Positions 5,403 to 7,394 of a stretch of 7,394 nucleotides of DNA are shown here, piece by piece. The stretch's first letter is position 1; the number at the start of each line of letters is the position of its first letter. A program made the translations under genes and the position numbers. The notes below the pieces were generated by a model, which saw nothing but the letters and a program-made list of their open reading frames with translations, was not told the DNA's origin and made no database searches. Origin of the DNA: Rhodospirillaceae bacterium (GTDB taxonomy: Bacteria; Pseudomonadota; Alphaproteobacteria; Dongiales; Dongiaceae); contig JAEUKU010000331.1 in assembly GCA_016794075.1 (NCBI GenBank), positions 1 through 7,394 of the forward strand, written 5' to 3'.

Positions 5403-6370
5403 CCGCCGCGGCGCATCAGAACGCCGCGCCGCATCGCCCGGTCCTGCTTGCCGAAGTGATCGAGGCGCTGAATCCGCGCGACGGCGCGATCTATGTCGAC
5501 GGCACCTTCGGCGCCGGCGGCTACAGCCGCGCCATCCTCGACGCCGCGCAGTGCACCGTCTTCGCCATCGACCGCGACCCGCATGCGGTCAAGGACGCGC
5601 AGCCGCTGGTCGAACGCTATGCCGGCCGCCTGCACATCATCCAGGGCCGCTTCGGCGACATGGTGGAATTGCTGCGCCAGCGCGGCATCGATGCGGTGCA
5701 GGGCGTCACGCTCGATCTCGGCGTCTCCTCGATGCAGCTGGATCGCGCCGAACGCGGCTTCTCCTTCCGCTTCGAGGGCCCGCTCGACATGCGGATGGAA
5801 AGCGCCGGGCAGAGCGCCGCCGATCTGGTGAACGAGATGGCCGAACGGCCGCTGGCCGATCTCATCTTCACCTTCGGCGAGGAGAAGAAGGCGCGCCGCA
5901 TCGCCAAGGCGATCGTCGCGGCCCGTGCGCTCGCGCCGATCCACACCACGCAGCAGCTGGCCGAGATCGTGCGCCGCGCCATCGGCCCGGCGGGGAAAGA
6001 CCGCATCGACCCCGCCACGCGCACGTTCCAGGCGCTGCGCATCGCGGTCAACGACGAGCTGGGCGAGATCGACCGCGGTCTGGCCGCCGCCGAGCGCATC
6101 CTGGCGCCGGGTGGCCGCATGGCGATCGTCTCCTTCCATTCGCTGGAAGACCGCCGGGTGAAGCAGTTCCTGCGCGACCGCGCCGGGCGCAACCCAAAGG
6201 GTTCGCGCCATCTGCCCGAGGTGGCGCCACAGGCCGAACCGACCCTGCGCCTGATCACGCCCGGCGGCATCGAGCCCGGCGATGCGGAAACGCGGCAGAA
6301 CCCGCGCGCGCGCTCCGCGCGGCTGCGCGTGGCCGAGCGCACCGAGGCCGATCTGGAGGCCGCCGCATGA
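5399..6370 (+). CDS. rsmH: 16S rRNA (cytosine-1402-N4)-methyltransferase RsmH
   Basis: A SAM-dependent methyltransferase (formerly MraW) that modifies the N4 position of C1402 in the decoding centre of 16S rRNA. At 323 residues it has the full family length. Motifs in order are HRPVLLAEV (12-20), the SAM-binding loop DGTFGAGGYSRAIL (34-47), the acidic end of the second strand AIDRDP (56-61), LDLGVSSMQLD (105-115), RGFSFR (119-124), GPLDMRM (127-133), RTFQALRIAVNDEL (208-221), SFHSLEDR (245-252) and the C-terminal NPRARSARLRVAER (301-314). No key motif is missing. ATG 5399 overlaps the mraZ stop as ATGA and has CGGGAG 6 bases upstream (5387-5392). Its own stop overlaps the ftsL start in the same way, so translation of the three genes is likely coupled. 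Confidence 0.97.
   Translation: MTAAAHQNAAPHRPVLLAEVIEALNPRDGAIYVDGTFGAGGYSRAILDAAQCTVFAIDRDPHAVKDAQPLVERYAGRLHIIQGRFGDMVELLRQRGIDAVQGVTLDLGVSSMQLDRAERGFSFRFEGPLDMRMESAGQSAADLVNEMAERPLADLIFTFGEEKKARRIAKAIVAARALAPIHTTQQLAEIVRRAIGPAGKDRIDPATRTFQALRIAVNDELGEIDRGLAAAERILAPGGRMAIVSFHSLEDRRVKQFLRDRAGRNPKGSRHLPEVAPQAEPTLRLITPGGIEPGDAETRQNPRARSARLRVAERTEADLEAAA
6354..6359 (+). promoter_or_regulatory. Ribosome-binding site that fixes the ftsL start
   Basis: TGGAGG lies 7 bases before ATG 6367, a near-consensus Shine-Dalgarno site within the end of rsmH. It supports starting ftsL at 6367, although the same frame is open far upstream through rsmH. Confidence 0.75.
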
Positions 6371-6957
6371 TCCGCGTCAGCGTCCTGGTCTGGACCCTCA
6401 TCCTCGCCTTCCTCGGCGTCGGCCTGTTCCAGGTCAAATACAACGTGCAGACGAAGGAGCGCGAGCTGCGCGAGGTGCGCCGGCAGATCGAGGCCAACCT
6501 GACCTCGATCCACGTGCTGGAAGCCGAGTGGAGCTATCTCAACGATCCGCTTCGCCTGGCCGACCTCGCCCGCCGCCACACCGAGCTGCTGCCCACCACG
6601 CCGGCGCAAATCGGCGACATCGCCAGCCTGCCGCCGCGCCCAGTCGAAGCGCCCGTCGAGACGCCAGCCGAGCCGGCAACGCCCGAATCCGGCGCGCCCA
6701 CCGAGGCCGCGCCGCCGCTGCTTTCCAGCGCGCCGGAGCCGGCGCCCCAGGATGCGTCGCCGGCCACGCCCCCGCCCGTCATTCCGGTGAAGGCGAGCGC
6801 GCCCGAGGCCGCGCCCGCCCCCACGCCAGTGGCGCAGCAGGAGCCGCAGCCGCTGAAGCCCAAGGACGAGCAGGCCGAGGCCGACGCCATGATCGACGCC
6901 ATCCTGGCCGACATGGAAAAGGCGCAAGGGGCGCCCGCCGCCGGAGGCACGCAATGA
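6367..6957 (+). CDS. ftsL: Cell division protein FtsL (alphaproteobacterial type)
   Basis: A 196-residue bitopic membrane protein of the divisome that partners FtsB and FtsQ to activate septal synthesis by FtsW and FtsI. A short N-terminus leads into one membrane helix (about 4-23), then a periplasmic coiled coil (about 27-57) with the alphaproteobacterial signature HVLEAEWSYLNDPLRLADLA (49-68), and the conserved LLPTTPAQIG. From about 88 to 163 the protein is very rich in proline and alanine, and it ends in an acidic-basic helix (about 166-186). Core FtsL proteins are usually 90-120 residues, so the tail nearly doubles the length. The start is ATG 6367, supported by the ATGA overlap with rsmH, the TGGAGG site and the immediate membrane helix. 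Longer starts would run inside rsmH in a different frame and are not credible. The gene overlaps ftsI by 4 bases. Confidence 0.9.
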   Translation: MIRVSVLVWTLILAFLGVGLFQVKYNVQTKERELREVRRQIEANLTSIHVLEAEWSYLNDPLRLADLARRHTELLPTTPAQIGDIASLPPRPVEAPVETPAEPATPESGAPTEAAPPLLSSAPEPAPQDASPATPPPVIPVKASAPEAAPAPTPVAQQEPQPLKPKDEQAEADAMIDAILADMEKAQGAPAAGGTQ

Positions 6958-7394
6958 TCCGCCGCGGCAAGAATGCGGAGCGCGGCGATTTCGCCGCCCA
7001 GCGGCCGCAGCCGGTGATCAATCCGATGGCGCTGCAGATGGAGCCGGACGGCCCGCGCAAGCGCGCGCTGGAAGTGAGCCACAGCCGCGTGCTGCTCGGC
7101 GCCGGCTTGTTCGCCGTGGTGTTCCTGGTCATCGCCGTGCGCCTGGTGGCCATTACCCTGCTGCCGGAGGGCGACGTCGCCAGCGTCGCCCCGGCCAAGA
7201 TCAAGACCGCCGACCGCGCCGACATCGTCGACCGCAACGGCGTGGTGCTGGCGACCAGCCTGACCACCGCCTCGCTCTACGCCAATCCGAAGCAGATCGC
7301 GGACCCGGACCAGGCCGCCGAGCTGCTGAACGGGGTGCTGCCCGACCTCAACATCGCCTCGACCGCCGCCAAGCTCGACAGCGACCGCGGCTTC
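6954..7394 (+). CDS. ftsI: Septal peptidoglycan transpeptidase FtsI (PBP3), 5' part
   Basis: An open frame from ATG 6954 to the window end gives 147 residues of a class B penicillin-binding protein, the DD-transpeptidase that crosslinks septal peptidoglycan with FtsW. A basic cytoplasmic tail of about 45 residues precedes one membrane helix (about 46-68). The start of the pedestal domain follows, with RADIVDRNGVVLATS (88-102) and SLYANPKQI (107-115), the conserved opening of FtsI-type proteins. The transpeptidase domain lies beyond the window. The start is supported by GGAGG (6943-6947) 6 bases upstream and by the ATGA overlap with ftsL. FtsI rather than an elongation PBP2 is inferred from the position directly after ftsL and the short N-terminus. 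Confidence 0.95.
   Translation, partial: MIRRGKNAERGDFAAQRPQPVINPMALQMEPDGPRKRALEVSHSRVLLGAGLFAVVFLVIAVRLVAITLLPEGDVASVAPAKIKTADRADIVDRNGVVLATSLTTASLYANPKQIADPDQAAELLNGVLPDLNIASTAAKLDSDRGF

Noticed and set aside
5617..6954. A 445-codon open frame on the - strand across rsmH and ftsL
   Set aside because: It is the complement of conserved coding sequence; the product is low-complexity arginine/serine-rich with no known motif.

Overview
The window looks like chromosomal DNA from a GC-rich alphaproteobacterium, possibly of the Rhodospirillales type. The evidence is a coding strand rich in GC third positions, a type A RNase P RNA with alphaproteobacterial features, an alphaproteobacterial-type FtsL, and the order djlA - amidase - rnpB - mraZ, which I recall from that class. 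The assignment is inference from these traits, not from a database match. Every gene I can support lies on the + strand.

Left part (1-507): the last 46 codons of a J-domain co-chaperone (djlA) are followed 24 bases later by a small gene of clearly lower GC. This gene encodes a 97-residue protein that resembles the Imm27 family of polymorphic-toxin immunity proteins, with no toxin gene in view. Middle part (508-4115): an intact ABC-F ATPase of the Uup type, a ten-helix EamA/DMT-family exporter, and a zinc-dependent N-acetylmuramoyl-L-alanine amidase of the AmpD/Amidase_2 family with a peptidoglycan-binding-like tail. The exporter and amidase are only 9 bases apart and may be co-transcribed.

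RNA gene and leader (4116-4922): RNase P RNA (rnpB), bounded by a perfect 12-bp P1 helix, starts 9 bases after the amidase stop codon. Its likely promoter is embedded in the end of the amidase gene. A gene-free stretch of 390 bases follows. It holds two hairpins without U-tracts, an AT-rich promoter-like segment, and four CCCAT words (ATGGG on the - strand) spaced exactly 10 bases apart, plus a fifth further on. These match the expected operator of MraZ.

Right part (4923-7394): the head of the division and cell wall (dcw) cluster, mraZ - rsmH - ftsL - ftsI. Each adjacent pair shares a 4-base ATGA stop/start overlap, so translation is probably coupled. MraZ is a transcription factor that represses its own operon, RsmH methylates 16S rRNA, and FtsL and FtsI are inner-membrane divisome proteins that drive septal peptidoglycan synthesis. 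ftsI is cut off by the window end after 147 codons.

I found no mobile element, CRISPR array, tRNA or clearly novel multi-gene system. The parts most worth a second look are the orphan immunity-like gene, the MraZ operator array, and the rnpB promoter hidden in the amidase stop region.
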